From Methylobacterium sp. 10 (GTDB taxonomy: Bacteria > Pseudomonadota > Alphaproteobacteria > Rhizobiales > Beijerinckiaceae): 64,000 nt of DNA. Each line of letters opens with the position of its first letter. Positions within the stretch are counted from its first letter, which is position 1. The translations under genes and the position numbers were made by a program. Where the stretch lies: NCBI RefSeq assembly GCF_000519085.1, contig NZ_KI912577.1, forward strand, positions 4,396,035-4,460,034. Direction: 5' to 3'. The notes below the pieces were generated by a model. That model saw only the letters and a list, made by a program, of their open reading frames with translations. It was not told the DNA's origin and ran no database searches. Shown one piece after another: positions 16,599-24,274 of the stretch.

Positions 16599-17609
16599 AT
16601 GCACCTTTCGACGATCCTGACCGCCGGACGCAAGGCCATCACGGGCTGCGCCCTCGCCATCGGCCTCCTCACGGCCTCCGCCTCCATCCCCGCGGCCCAT
16701 GCCGCGGAGCCCCTGCGCATCGGCTACAGCGACTGGCCCGGCTGGGTGGCCTGGCAGGTCGCCATCGAGAAGGGCTGGCTGAAGGAGGCCGGGATCGACG
16801 CGAAGTTCGAGTGGTTCGACTACTCGGCCTCCATGGACGCGTTCTCCGCCGGCAAGCTCGACGCCGTCACCTGCACCAACGGCGATGCCCTGGTGATGGG
16901 CGGCAACGGCGCCAAGAACGTCATGATCATGCTCACCGATTACTCCAACGGCAACGACATGATCGTCGGCAAGCCGGGCGTGAAGACGCTGGCCGACCTC
17001 AAAGGCAAGAAGGTCGGCCTCGAAGTCGGCCTCGTGGAGCACCTGCTCCTCATCAACGGTCTCGCCAAGCTCGGCCTGAAGGAGACCGACGTCACCCTGG
17101 TCAACGCCAAGACCAACGAGACCCCGCAGGTGCTCGCCTCCGGCGACGTCTCGGCCATCGGCGCGTGGCAGCCCATCGCCGGGCAGGCGATGAAGGGCGC
17201 GGCCGGCGCCAAGCCGCTCTACACCTCCGCCGACGAGCCGGGCCTGATCTACGACGTGGTCGCGGTCTCGCCCGCGAGCCTGTCGGGCCGCAGGGCCGAG
17301 TGGATCAAGTTCGTGGGCGTCTGGGACAAGGTCGTCGCCTATATCCAGGACCCGAAGACGCAACCCGACGCCGTGGCGATCATGGCGGCCAAGGTCGGCA
17401 TCGACGCGCCCACCTTCACCCGCTTCCTCAAGGGCACCAAGCTCCTCACCCTGGCCGAGGGCGCCAAGGTGATGAAGGATGCCGACGGGTTCGGCTCCCT
17501 CTACGGCTCCAGCCGCTACGCCGACGCCTTCAACGTCAAGTACGAGGTCTACAAGACCGCCCAGGACGTGAAGAGCTACATCGACCCCGCGCTGACCGAC
17601 GGCAAATGA
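16599..17609 (+). CDS. ABC importer substrate-binding protein of the urea/guanidine carboxylase locus
   Basis: 336 residues from ATG 16599, with GGAGA six bases upstream; ATG 16593 is too close to it. The signal peptide (KAITGCALAIGLLTASASIP, AAHAAEP) predicts a periplasmic protein. The mature part, LRIGYSDWPGWVAWQVAIEK and SMDAFSAGKLDAVTCTNGDA, matches NrtA/TauA-like proteins, specifically the group that accompanies urea-carboxylase-type operons. With the riboswitch downstream, guanidine or a related cation is the likely ligand. The stop overlaps the permease start as ATGA, and the next four genes run on the same strand. Family call firm; ligand inferred from context. Confidence 0.88.
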   Translation: MHLSTILTAGRKAITGCALAIGLLTASASIPAAHAAEPLRIGYSDWPGWVAWQVAIEKGWLKEAGIDAKFEWFDYSASMDAFSAGKLDAVTCTNGDALVMGGNGAKNVMIMLTDYSNGNDMIVGKPGVKTLADLKGKKVGLEVGLVEHLLLINGLAKLGLKETDVTLVNAKTNETPQVLASGDVSAIGAWQPIAGQAMKGAAGAKPLYTSADEPGLIYDVVAVSPASLSGRRAEWIKFVGVWDKVVAYIQDPKTQPDAVAIMAAKVGIDAPTFTRFLKGTKLLTLAEGAKVMKDADGFGSLYGSSRYADAFNVKYEVYKTAQDVKSYIDPALTDGK

Positions 17610-18739
17610 ACGCGGAGATGCGCCAGGGCGTGGAGCGCACTTCCCCTCCCCCTTGTGGGGAGGGGACAGGGGTGGGGGTGGCTCCGCCAGCCTCGGCCGC
17701 GGTGGGTCACCCAACCACCCCCACCTCCAACTCCTCCCCACAAGGGGGAGGAGGGGCCCGCGTCTCGTCTCCCATCTCCCCGCGCCGCCGCTCCTGGGTC
17801 GGCGTGGCCCGGCCGCTCTCGCCGCGCCGGAGGACGACGCTCGCCATCCTCTCGTTCCTGATCCCGCTCCTCGCCTGGGCGGCGGTCTCCTACGTGCCGT
17901 TCCTGTGGCATCCCCTGGTGGAGGTGACCGAGCCCGGCGACATCGCCTGGATGGAGCCGGGGATGCGCGTGCCGAAGGCCGCCTTCGCCGAGGAGGTCGC
18001 CTCGGCCAAGACCGCCGGCACCGCCGAACCGGCGGGCAGGCCGGCCAACCCGGTCTACCTCCCGGCCCCGCACGAGGTCGCCACCGCGTTCTGGACCTCG
18101 CTGACGGCCCAGCCGACCCAGCGCGACGCCATCCGCCTGCCGTTGAGCCTGTGGCACTCGATCCAGATCATCGCCTTCGGCTTCCTGCTGTCGTCGCTGA
18201 TCGGCGTGCCGCTGGGAATCCTCTGCGGCGCCCAGCCGACCCTGGCGCGCCTCACCGAACCGGTCATCGAGTTCGTGCGCTACATGCCGGCGCCCGCCTT
18301 CGGCGCGCTGATGGTGGCCATCCTCGGCATCTATGACGGGCCGAAGATCGCGATCATCGTCATCGGCACGTTCTTCCAGCAGGTGCTGGTCATCGCCAAC
18401 ACCACCCGGCGGATCGAGCCCCTGCTGATCGAGGCGGCCCTGACCCTGGGCGCGCGCAACCTGCGCCTCATCCGCCGGGTGATCGTGCCGGCGATGCTGC
18501 CGCAGCTCTACCGCGACCAGCGCATCCTCCTCGGCTGGGCCTGGACCTACCTCATCGTCGCCGAACTCATCGGCACCTCGTCGGGCATCACCTTCTTCAT
18601 CACGCAGCAGGCCCGCTACCAGCATTTCGACAACGTCTACGCCGCGATCCTCATCATCGGCCTCGTCGGCTCGATCACGGATCTCGCCCTCGCCTGGCTC
18701 GGCCGCCGGCTGTTCCCCTACGACAGGAGCGAAGCATGA
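17606..18739 (+). CDS. ABC importer permease of the guanidine/urea locus
   Basis: 377 residues from ATG 17606, overlapping the binding-protein stop. Six or so membrane segments: LAILSFLIPLLAWAAVSYV, a periplasmic loop with PNPVYLP-like residues, then IQIIAFGFLLSSLIGVPLG, FGALMVAILGIYDGPKIAII and later helices. The EAA-type loop that docks the ATPase is EAALTLGARNLRLIRRVIVP. It is a TauC/SsuC-like permease. Residues about 12-52 (SPPPCGEGTGVGVAPP, HPTTPTSNSSPQGGGG) are encoded by a palindromic repeat and are not part of the fold. An in-frame GTG at 17804 would give a normal family length, so the element may form a cytoplasmic tail or an untranslated leader. Confidence 0.88.
   Translation: MNAEMRQGVERTSPPPCGEGTGVGVAPPASAAVGHPTTPTSNSSPQGGGGARVSSPISPRRRSWVGVARPLSPRRRTTLAILSFLIPLLAWAAVSYVPFLWHPLVEVTEPGDIAWMEPGMRVPKAAFAEEVASAKTAGTAEPAGRPANPVYLPAPHEVATAFWTSLTAQPTQRDAIRLPLSLWHSIQIIAFGFLLSSLIGVPLGILCGAQPTLARLTEPVIEFVRYMPAPAFGALMVAILGIYDGPKIAIIVIGTFFQQVLVIANTTRRIEPLLIEAALTLGARNLRLIRRVIVPAMLPQLYRDQRILLGWAWTYLIVAELIGTSSGITFFITQQARYQHFDNVYAAILIIGLVGSITDLALAWLGRRLFPYDRSEA
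17643..17756. repeat. Palindromic repeat, copy 1 (inside the permease reading frame)
   Basis: A left arm beginning CCCCTCCCCCTTGTGGGGAG and ending GGGGTGGGGGTGG faces a right arm beginning CCACCCCCACCTCCAACTCC and ending CACAAGGGGGAGGA. The arms are about 38 bases each and nearly complementary, so the RNA would form a long hairpin. It is open in the permease frame. A sister copy lies at 19707-19818 in the same operon. Confidence 0.85.
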
Positions 18740-19677
18740 ATTCCGCCTCCCCCGTCGTTTCTCCCGTCGTTCTGCCGATCGAGGCCTGCGACTATCGCAC
18801 CCAGTGCGAGCCCGTCCGCGCCCGGTTCGACAAGCTGAAGAGCCGCGAGGTCGCCCTGCGGGTCGAGAAGCTCACGAAGACGTTCGCCAAGCCGGACGGC
18901 GGCACCACGGTGGCCTTGAAGGACATCGACCTCGTCACCCACCGGCGCGAGTTCCTCTGCGTCGTCGGCCCGTCGGGCTGCGGCAAGTCCACCTTCGTGC
19001 GCATCCTCGCCGGCCTCGAGACCTCGACCTCGGGCGTGGTCAGCGTCGAGGGCGTGCCGGTCTCGGGGCCGGGCGCCGACCGGGGCATGGTGTTCCAGGG
19101 CTACACCCTGTTCCCCTGGCTCAGCGTCCTGCGCAACGTCGCCTTCGGCCTGGAGGAGAACGGCACGCCGCGTCGTGAGGCGGAGCGCGAGGCCCGGCAA
19201 TGGCTGGCGCTCATCGGCCTGGAGGCCTTCGCCGACAGCTACCCGCATCAGCTCTCCGGCGGCATGAAGCAGCGGGTGGCCATCGCCCGGGCGCTGGCCA
19301 CCCGGCCGCGCATCCTGCTCATGGACGAGCCGTTCTCGGCCCTCGACACCCAGTCGCGCGCCCGGATGCAGGCCTATCTGATCGAGATCTGGAAGAAGAT
19401 CGACATCACCATCGTCTTCATCACCCACGACCTCGACGAGGCGGTGCATCTGGCCGACCGCATCCTTGTCCTCAGCGCCCATCCGGGCGAGGTCGCCGAA
19501 CTCATCGAGGTGCCGGTGCCGCGCCCGCGCAGCCACAACCAGGCGCTCACCCCCGAATTCCGCGCCACCCGCGCCCGCCTCGACGCGCTGATCCACCCGC
19601 CGAAGGATGAGGCCGAGGAATCCGTGGCGCCGGATGTCGTGACGCGCATGACCTCCGCCGGGGACGAGGTGGAATGA
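18736..19677 (+). CDS. ABC importer ATP-binding protein of the guanidine/urea locus
   Basis: 313 residues from ATG 18736, overlapping the permease stop. Walker A is GPSGCGKST (about residue 79), the Q-loop region MVFQGYTLFPWLS, the signature LSGGMKQRVAIARAL, Walker B ILLMDEPFSALD and the switch His in VFITHDLDEAV. It resembles the TauB/SsuB/NrtD ATPases. About 45 residues precede the domain (EACDYRTQCEPVRARFDKLK) and about 50 follow it; both are larger than in TauB, as expected in the urea-carboxylase-associated group. It powers import with the two upstream products. The palindromic repeat copy 2 follows the stop. Confidence 0.92.
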   Translation: MNSASPVVSPVVLPIEACDYRTQCEPVRARFDKLKSREVALRVEKLTKTFAKPDGGTTVALKDIDLVTHRREFLCVVGPSGCGKSTFVRILAGLETSTSGVVSVEGVPVSGPGADRGMVFQGYTLFPWLSVLRNVAFGLEENGTPRREAEREARQWLALIGLEAFADSYPHQLSGGMKQRVAIARALATRPRILLMDEPFSALDTQSRARMQAYLIEIWKKIDITIVFITHDLDEAVHLADRILVLSAHPGEVAELIEVPVPRPRSHNQALTPEFRATRARLDALIHPPKDEAEESVAPDVVTRMTSAGDEVE

Positions 19678-19706
19678 TGCCTCTCTCCGATACCGACCAC
19701 GTGGCT

Positions 19707-19818
19707 CTCCTCCCCCTTGTGGGGAGGAGCTGGAGGTGGGGGTGGCGCAGAAGGCACCTCTCGCGTCTCATCCTGCACCACCCCCACCCTCGGTCCCTCC
19801 CCACAAGGGGAAGGGAAG
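19707..19818. repeat. Palindromic repeat, copy 2 (intergenic)
   Basis: Same family as 17643-17756: the left arm CTCCTCCCCCTTGTGGGGAG to GGTGGGGGTGG faces the right arm CCACCCCCACCCTCGGTCCC to CCACAAGGGGAAGGGAAG. It fills most of the 172-base gap between the ATPase and the creatininase-like gene. In RNA it would be a stable hairpin that could stabilise or attenuate the upstream message. Confidence 0.88.
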
Positions 19819-19849
19819 TGCGCGCTCTCGGTGATCGGAGAGCAAAACG

Positions 19850-20617
19850 ATGACCCCCCTCCTCTGGGCGAACCGCACCTGGGACGAGATCCCCGGCGAC
19901 CTCGCCGCCGTCGCTCATGCCGCCATCCTGCCCGTGGGTGCCACCGAGCAGCACGGGCCGCATCTCGGCACGGGCATGGATTTCGTCCTCGCCGAGGCCC
20001 TGACCCATGCGGTCTCGGCGCGGACCCGTGTGCCGGTGCTCCCCACCCTGCCCTATGGCTGTTCCCTCGGGCATAGCCGGCGCTGGCCCGGCACCATCAC
20101 CCTCGATCCCGTGATGATGACGCGGCTCGTGGCGCAGATCGGCACCTCCGCCTACCATTCGGGCGTGCGGCGGCTGTTCATCGTCAACGCCCACGTCACC
20201 AACGCGGCGCCCCTGCGCTGCACCCTTGAGATGCTGCGCGCCGCCCATGACGACCTCATGGTCGCCCTGGTGAATTCCGCCACGGTGAGCGAGCGCGTCC
20301 GCGCCGCGCATTTCGCCGATGCCGACGATTGGCACGCCAACGCCGCCGAGACCGCGCTGATGATGGCGACGGCGCCGGACCTCGTGCGCCCGGACCGCAT
20401 CGCCGATGCGGACGATCCAGACCGGACGGAGGGGCTCGTCTTCTCGCATCCGGTCAACCGCACCAGCCTGAACGGTGTCACCGGACGTCCCTCGCAGGCG
20501 AGCCGCGACGAGGGCGAGCGGTTGTTCGCCTGGATGGTCGAGGACCTGTCCGCCCTCGTCCTGCGCGGTCTCTCCGAGACCCCGCCCCTCCCCCATTCCT
20601 TCTCCGTTTCCGCTTAA
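19850..20617 (+). CDS. Creatininase-family amidohydrolase
   Basis: 255 residues of the creatininase family, whose members hydrolyse cyclic or linear amides with two metal ions. Metal-ligand blocks: VGATEQHGPHLGTGMD (Glu33, His35, Asp44), IVNAHVTNAA, where the usual NGHGGN is changed to NAHVTN but keeps the His, and WHANAAETALMM with the late Glu. The substituted glycine loop means creatinine itself is unlikely. Its place between an importer and glutamine synthetase III, in a guanidine-type locus, suggests it processes a guanidine- or urea-related compound such as a formyl or acyl derivative. That is inference only. Co-directional with the neighbours, 17 bases before the next gene. Confidence 0.85.
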   Translation: MTPLLWANRTWDEIPGDLAAVAHAAILPVGATEQHGPHLGTGMDFVLAEALTHAVSARTRVPVLPTLPYGCSLGHSRRWPGTITLDPVMMTRLVAQIGTSAYHSGVRRLFIVNAHVTNAAPLRCTLEMLRAAHDDLMVALVNSATVSERVRAAHFADADDWHANAAETALMMATAPDLVRPDRIADADDPDRTEGLVFSHPVNRTSLNGVTGRPSQASRDEGERLFAWMVEDLSALVLRGLSETPPLPHSFSVSA

Positions 20618-20634
20618 AACCAAGGAGCCGCCCG

Positions 20635-22008
20635 ATGGCGCATGCCACCGAAATCGATCCCGCCATTGCCAAGCTGCAGGACGAGCTGCGCGCCAAGGGC
20701 GTGAAATATGTCATCGGCGCCTATGTCGACATCCACGGCGCGCAGAAGGCCAAGGTGGTGCCCGTCGACCACCTGCCGCAGATGGCGGCGGGGTCCGAGC
20801 GCTATACCGGCTATGCTCTCGACGGACTCGGCCAGGCTCCGAACGAGGACGAACTCGCCTCGGTCCCCGATTTCTCGGGGCTGATCCAGCTGCCCTGGGA
20901 ATCAAAGCTGGCCTGGTGTCCGGCCGACCTCACCTTCCAGGGCCAGCCCTACCCGCTCTCCACCCGCGTCGCCCTGAAGACCGTGCTGAAGGACGCCGAG
21001 GCCATGGGCTTCGGCTTCAACCTCGGCATCGAATGCGAGATCTTCCTGCTCAAGCAGGAGGCGGACGGCTCGCTGCACACGCCGATCCCCGACGATAAGC
21101 TGGTGAAGCCCTGCTACGACGTGCGCGGCTTCGTCGACAACTTCTCCTGGCTCGACAAGGTCGCCACCACGATCAACGACCTCGGCTGGGACCTGTATTC
21201 CTTCGATCACGAGGATGCGTGCGGCCAGTTCGAGTTCGACTTCAACTATGCCGACGCCCTGACCATGTGTGACCGGCTCACCTTCTTCCGCATGATGGCC
21301 AAGCATTATGCCAAGGAAGAAGGCCTCATCGCCACGATGATGCCCAAGCCCTTTGCAGATCGCACCGGCAATGGCGCGCATTTCAACATGTCCCTCTTCG
21401 ACAAGGAAACGGGCAAGAACGTCTTCGCCTGCGATCCATCGGCCGATCCGCGCGGCCTCGGCCTCACCGAGACCGGCTACCACTTCATCGGCGGCGTGCT
21501 GAAGCACGGGCGGGCGCTCTGCGCCGCCTTCGCGCCCACGGTGAACAGCTACAAGCGCCTCGTGCGCCAGGGCTCCATGGCCGGCTTCTCCTGGGCGCCG
21601 GTGTTCAACTCCTACGGCTCGAACAACCGCACCAATTCGGTGCGCGTGCCCGCCGGCGGCGGGCGCTGCGAGAGCCGCAACGCCGACGGCGCGGTCAACC
21701 CCTACCTCGCCGCAGCCCTCGTCCTGGCGGCGGGTCTGGAGGGGGTGCGCGAGCGCATCGATCCGGGAGCCCCCAACGAGGACAACCTCTACGACCTCAC
21801 CGACGCCCAGCGCGCCGAGCGCGGCATCGAGTTCCTGCCCCAGACCCTCGCCGAGGCGGTGGACGCCTTCGCTGCCGACCCGCTGGTGGAGAAGACCCTC
21901 GGCAAGGCTCTGCGCGACGAGTTCATCCGCTACAAGCGCGCCGAGTGGGAGGAGTATCACCTGACGGTGAGCGCCTGGGAGATCGAGCGCTACAGCCATC
22001 TTTTCTAG
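20635..22008 (+). CDS. glnT: Type III glutamine synthetase (GlnT family)
   Basis: 457 residues from ATG 20635, with AAGGAG upstream. It shows the catalytic blocks of the glutamine synthetase superfamily: GIECEIFLL, FDHEDACGQFEFDFNYADAL, KPFADRTGNGAHFNMSLF, PTVNSYKRL and SVRVPAGGGRCESRNADGAVNPYLAAALVL. The length and start (YVIGAYVDIHGAQKAKVVP) fit the rhizobial GlnT group, which also includes gamma-glutamylmethylamide synthetases of methylotrophs. Here, among genes releasing ammonia, it most likely makes glutamine; a methylamine or other amine as acceptor is possible. Cytoplasmic. A hairpin 20 bases after the stop may end the first transcription unit. Confidence 0.9.
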   Translation: MAHATEIDPAIAKLQDELRAKGVKYVIGAYVDIHGAQKAKVVPVDHLPQMAAGSERYTGYALDGLGQAPNEDELASVPDFSGLIQLPWESKLAWCPADLTFQGQPYPLSTRVALKTVLKDAEAMGFGFNLGIECEIFLLKQEADGSLHTPIPDDKLVKPCYDVRGFVDNFSWLDKVATTINDLGWDLYSFDHEDACGQFEFDFNYADALTMCDRLTFFRMMAKHYAKEEGLIATMMPKPFADRTGNGAHFNMSLFDKETGKNVFACDPSADPRGLGLTETGYHFIGGVLKHGRALCAAFAPTVNSYKRLVRQGSMAGFSWAPVFNSYGSNNRTNSVRVPAGGGRCESRNADGAVNPYLAAALVLAAGLEGVRERIDPGAPNEDNLYDLTDAQRAERGIEFLPQTLAEAVDAFAADPLVEKTLGKALRDEFIRYKRAEWEEYHLTVSAWEIERYSHLF

Positions 22009-22028
22009 GAAGTCTCAACAAACATGTC

Positions 22029-22053
22029 GCCGGTTTTGCATTGTAAAACCGGC
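22029..22053 (+). terminator. Hairpin after glnT, possible terminator
   Basis: Perfect 9-bp stem GCCGGTTTT / AAAACCGGC around GCATTGT. No T run follows, so it may be a weak or Rho-assisted terminator, an RNA-stabilising hairpin, or a decayed piece of the AAAACCGG-containing repeat seen at 441-485 and 28021-28126. Confidence 0.4.
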
Positions 22054-22237
22054 AACACTTCAAAGGCCCGGGTGAGGTGAAGCATTGGCGTGCTGATACG
22101 AACGTTGCTTGTCGTTAACCCTCACTCGAAGCGGATTCTCAACACACTCATGCTTCTCTGCCGCTGTAATTATTGGTATTCGCAAGGGTGGTCGAGATTC
22201 GGCCGGCCGCGGATGCGGTTGCGGGGGAGATGGTTCG

Positions 22238-22699
22238 GTGGAGATTGCGAGACTGCTTCATACGTTCGGCGGTCCGTTGCTCGCCCTGTTCGGCGGAATC
22301 GGCGCGCGTTCGATGGGGGCGCTCGTGACCGACATGGGGAGCGGCATCCGGACCGTGGATTTCGCCGGGTCGCCCCGCCCCTGCAAGCCCTACCGGCCGG
22401 AGCCGGAACGGATCGTCTCGGGCGACCCCGCCCAGACGGTGAGCTTCGCCTACCAGAGCGAGGATGGTCTCTTCTCGGCCGGCACCTGGACCTGCCAGCC
22501 GGGCAAATGGCACATCGCGTTCGCGCAGAACGAGTTCGTGCACATCCTCGAAGGGGTGGTGGTGGTCACGGACGGAGACGGGCTCGCCAAGACCTATCGG
22601 GCGGGGGACGCCTTCGTCTCCCCCGCCGGTTTCTCCGGCACCTGGGACGTCAGGGAGCCGGTCCGCAAGTATTTCGCACTCGGTGGTCCGCCGGGTTAA
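22238..22699 (+). CDS. Cupin-domain protein (DUF861/EutQ-like)
   Basis: 153 residues from GTG 22238, preceded by GGGGGAGA. ATG 22313 would give a bare 128-residue cupin but has no ribosome site. The fold is visible in FSAGTWTCQPGKWHIAFAQN, EFVHILEGVVVVTDGDG and YRAGDAFVSPAGFSGTWDV, the pattern of the DUF861 cupins that often sit in amine and ureide catabolism loci. There are few His ligands, so metal catalysis is doubtful; small-molecule binding or a sensing role is possible. It lies between glnT and the guanidine-II riboswitch, 97 bases before the deiminase start. Confidence 0.75.
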   Translation: MEIARLLHTFGGPLLALFGGIGARSMGALVTDMGSGIRTVDFAGSPRPCKPYRPEPERIVSGDPAQTVSFAYQSEDGLFSAGTWTCQPGKWHIAFAQNEFVHILEGVVVVTDGDGLAKTYRAGDAFVSPAGFSGTWDVREPVRKYFALGGPPG

Positions 22700-22724
22700 G
22701 CAGCACCGCTAACGACGCATGCCC

Positions 22725-22781
22725 GCCGGGACGACCCGGCCGCGCCAGGGCTGTTTTTCCGGGACGACCCGGAGAACAGCC
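22725..22781 (+). promoter_or_regulatory. Guanidine-II (mini-ykkC) riboswitch
   Basis: Two hairpins with identical ACGA loops. P1 is GCCGGG-ACGA-CCCGGC (22725-22740). P2 has inner stem TCCGGG-ACGA-CCCGGA (22758-22773), extended by GGCTGTT/AACAGCC (22749-22755 with 22775-22781). Paired ACGR tetraloops separated by a short linker are the defining feature of the guanidine-II riboswitch, whose loops kiss when guanidine binds. The ribosome site GAGGAGA (22784-22790) and ATG 22796 follow at once, so control is probably translational. In addition CATGCCCG (22718-22725) is perfectly complementary to CGGGCATG (22791-22798), which includes the start codon and could form the OFF state. Confidence 0.88.
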
Positions 22782-22795
22782 TTGAGGAGACGGGC

Positions 22796-23605
22796 ATGAC
22801 CGACACAGCCAGCATCATCGCCGAGAATCGGCGGCGCTACGAGGAACTGAAGGCCCAGGGCCAGGGGCATGCCCCGCGCACCCTGCCGCCGCCCTCCGCG
22901 CGGGGCCTGCCCCTGGACGAGGCGGCGATCTTCCATGTCGAGACCATCCCCGGCGGCTGGTATCGCACCTTCGAGCTCAATGCCGGCGAAGCCCTGCGGA
23001 TCGGCCTCGACCATGGCCCCTCCAGCGTCGCCCTCGTCGCCTGGAACGCCGCCGAGACGTCGGAACGGCTGAATTACGCCGACACCGTGAAGGTGCAGTG
23101 GACCGCCGCCCTCCAGCGCGGCCGTGTGCTGTTCTCCGACATGGGCCGGGTGATGCTCTCCCTCATCGAGGATTCCTGCGGGGCGCACGACGCGCTGGTG
23201 GGCGGCTCCAATGCCGAATCCAACGCCGCGCGCTACCCGGGCGGGCCCTATCGCAACACCCGCGACAACCTCGTCCTCGCCGCCCTCAAGGCCGGGCTCG
23301 ACCGGCGCGACATCCCCGCCTGCGTCAGCTTCTTCGCCCCCGTCTCCGTGGGCGCGGAGGGGCGCTTCGCCTGGAACGGGGCCGGACGTCGCGCGGGTGA
23401 CTTCGTGGATCTGCGCGCCGAGCTCGACCTCCTCGTCACCCTCTCCAACTGCCCGCACCCCCTCGACCCGAACCCGGATTACGCGCCCAACCCCGTGGTG
23501 GTGACCCGCTTCCGGGCGCCCGTCCCGGCGGCGGACGATCTCTGCCGCAACGCCACGATCGAGGCCGTGCGCGGCTTCGAGAACAACGCCGCCATCGGCT
23601 TCTGA
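22796..23605 (+). CDS. Carboxyguanidine deiminase subunit (DUF1989; formerly urea amidolyase-associated protein 1)
   Basis: 269 residues of the DUF1989 family, matching the group once called urea amidolyase-associated protein 1 (UAAP1). Marker blocks are VETIPGGWYRTFELNAGEAL, LSLIEDSCGAHDALVGGSN, RDIPACVSFFAPVSVG and VTLSNCPHPLDPNPDY; the Cys and His residues are likely zinc ligands. Published work on this pair reassigned it as a heteromeric carboxyguanidine deiminase, CgdAB, converting carboxyguanidine to allophanate plus ammonia. I do not assign the A or B letter. The guanidine-II riboswitch directly upstream agrees with that function. The second subunit follows after 15 bases. Confidence 0.9.
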   Translation: MTDTASIIAENRRRYEELKAQGQGHAPRTLPPPSARGLPLDEAAIFHVETIPGGWYRTFELNAGEALRIGLDHGPSSVALVAWNAAETSERLNYADTVKVQWTAALQRGRVLFSDMGRVMLSLIEDSCGAHDALVGGSNAESNAARYPGGPYRNTRDNLVLAALKAGLDRRDIPACVSFFAPVSVGAEGRFAWNGAGRRAGDFVDLRAELDLLVTLSNCPHPLDPNPDYAPNPVVVTRFRAPVPAADDLCRNATIEAVRGFENNAAIGF

Positions 23606-23620
23606 CGGGAGGGACGCATC

Positions 23621-24274
23621 ATGACCAGCGACACCACGCTTCTCCTCGACGAGGTCTTGCTCAATGAGGTCGTGCCGGCCCAGGCGCCCTGGTCCGGCCT
23701 CGTGCGCAAGGGCCAGACCCTGCGCATCACCGACACCGACGGCTGCCAGGCGGTGGACACCCTGTTCTACCGCGCCGGCGACATGGGCGAGCGCTATTCC
23801 TCGCAGGACACCCTGCGCATGCAGGGCTCGGCCTACGTGACGACGGGCACGCGCCTCGTCTCCAACGAGGGCCGGGTGATGGCCACGGTCACCGCCGATT
23901 CCTGCGGCCGGCACGACACCTCGGCGGGGGCCTGCTCCTGCGAGGCCAACACCGTGCGTTTCGGCCACGCCACCCGCTATCTCCATGCCTGCCGCGAGAA
24001 CTTCGCCCTGGAGGTCGCCAAATACGGCCTCTCCAAGCGCGACATCCCGCCCAACATCAACTTCTTCATGAACGTGCCCATCGAGCAGAACGGCGAACTC
24101 GCCATTGTCGACGGCGTCTCCTCGCCGGGCGACTACGTCGAGGTGACGGCGGAGATGGACGTGATCTGCGTGATTTCGAACTGCCCGCAGATCAACAACC
24201 CCTGCAACGGCTTCAACCCGACGCCGATACACGTCTCCATCCGGGATCAGGCGACGATCGAGGACGCGCGCTGA
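23621..24274 (+). CDS. Carboxyguanidine deiminase subunit (DUF1989; formerly urea amidolyase-associated protein 2)
   Basis: 217 residues from ATG 23621, with GACGGGAGGGA upstream. Second DUF1989 protein (UAAP2 group): GQTLRITDTDGCQAVDTLFY, RYSSQDTLRMQG, ATVTADSCGRHDTSAGACS, KRDIPPNINFFMNVPIEQNG and CVISNCPQINNPCNGFNPTP. The CGRHD and CPQ motifs parallel CGAHD and CPH of its partner, so both keep the probable zinc site. It is expected to pair with the upstream subunit in the cytoplasm and act on carboxyguanidine made by the next gene product. Its stop overlaps the carboxylase start by one base (TGATG), implying coupled translation. Confidence 0.9.
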   Translation: MTSDTTLLLDEVLLNEVVPAQAPWSGLVRKGQTLRITDTDGCQAVDTLFYRAGDMGERYSSQDTLRMQGSAYVTTGTRLVSNEGRVMATVTADSCGRHDTSAGACSCEANTVRFGHATRYLHACRENFALEVAKYGLSKRDIPPNINFFMNVPIEQNGELAIVDGVSSPGDYVEVTAEMDVICVISNCPQINNPCNGFNPTPIHVSIRDQATIEDAR

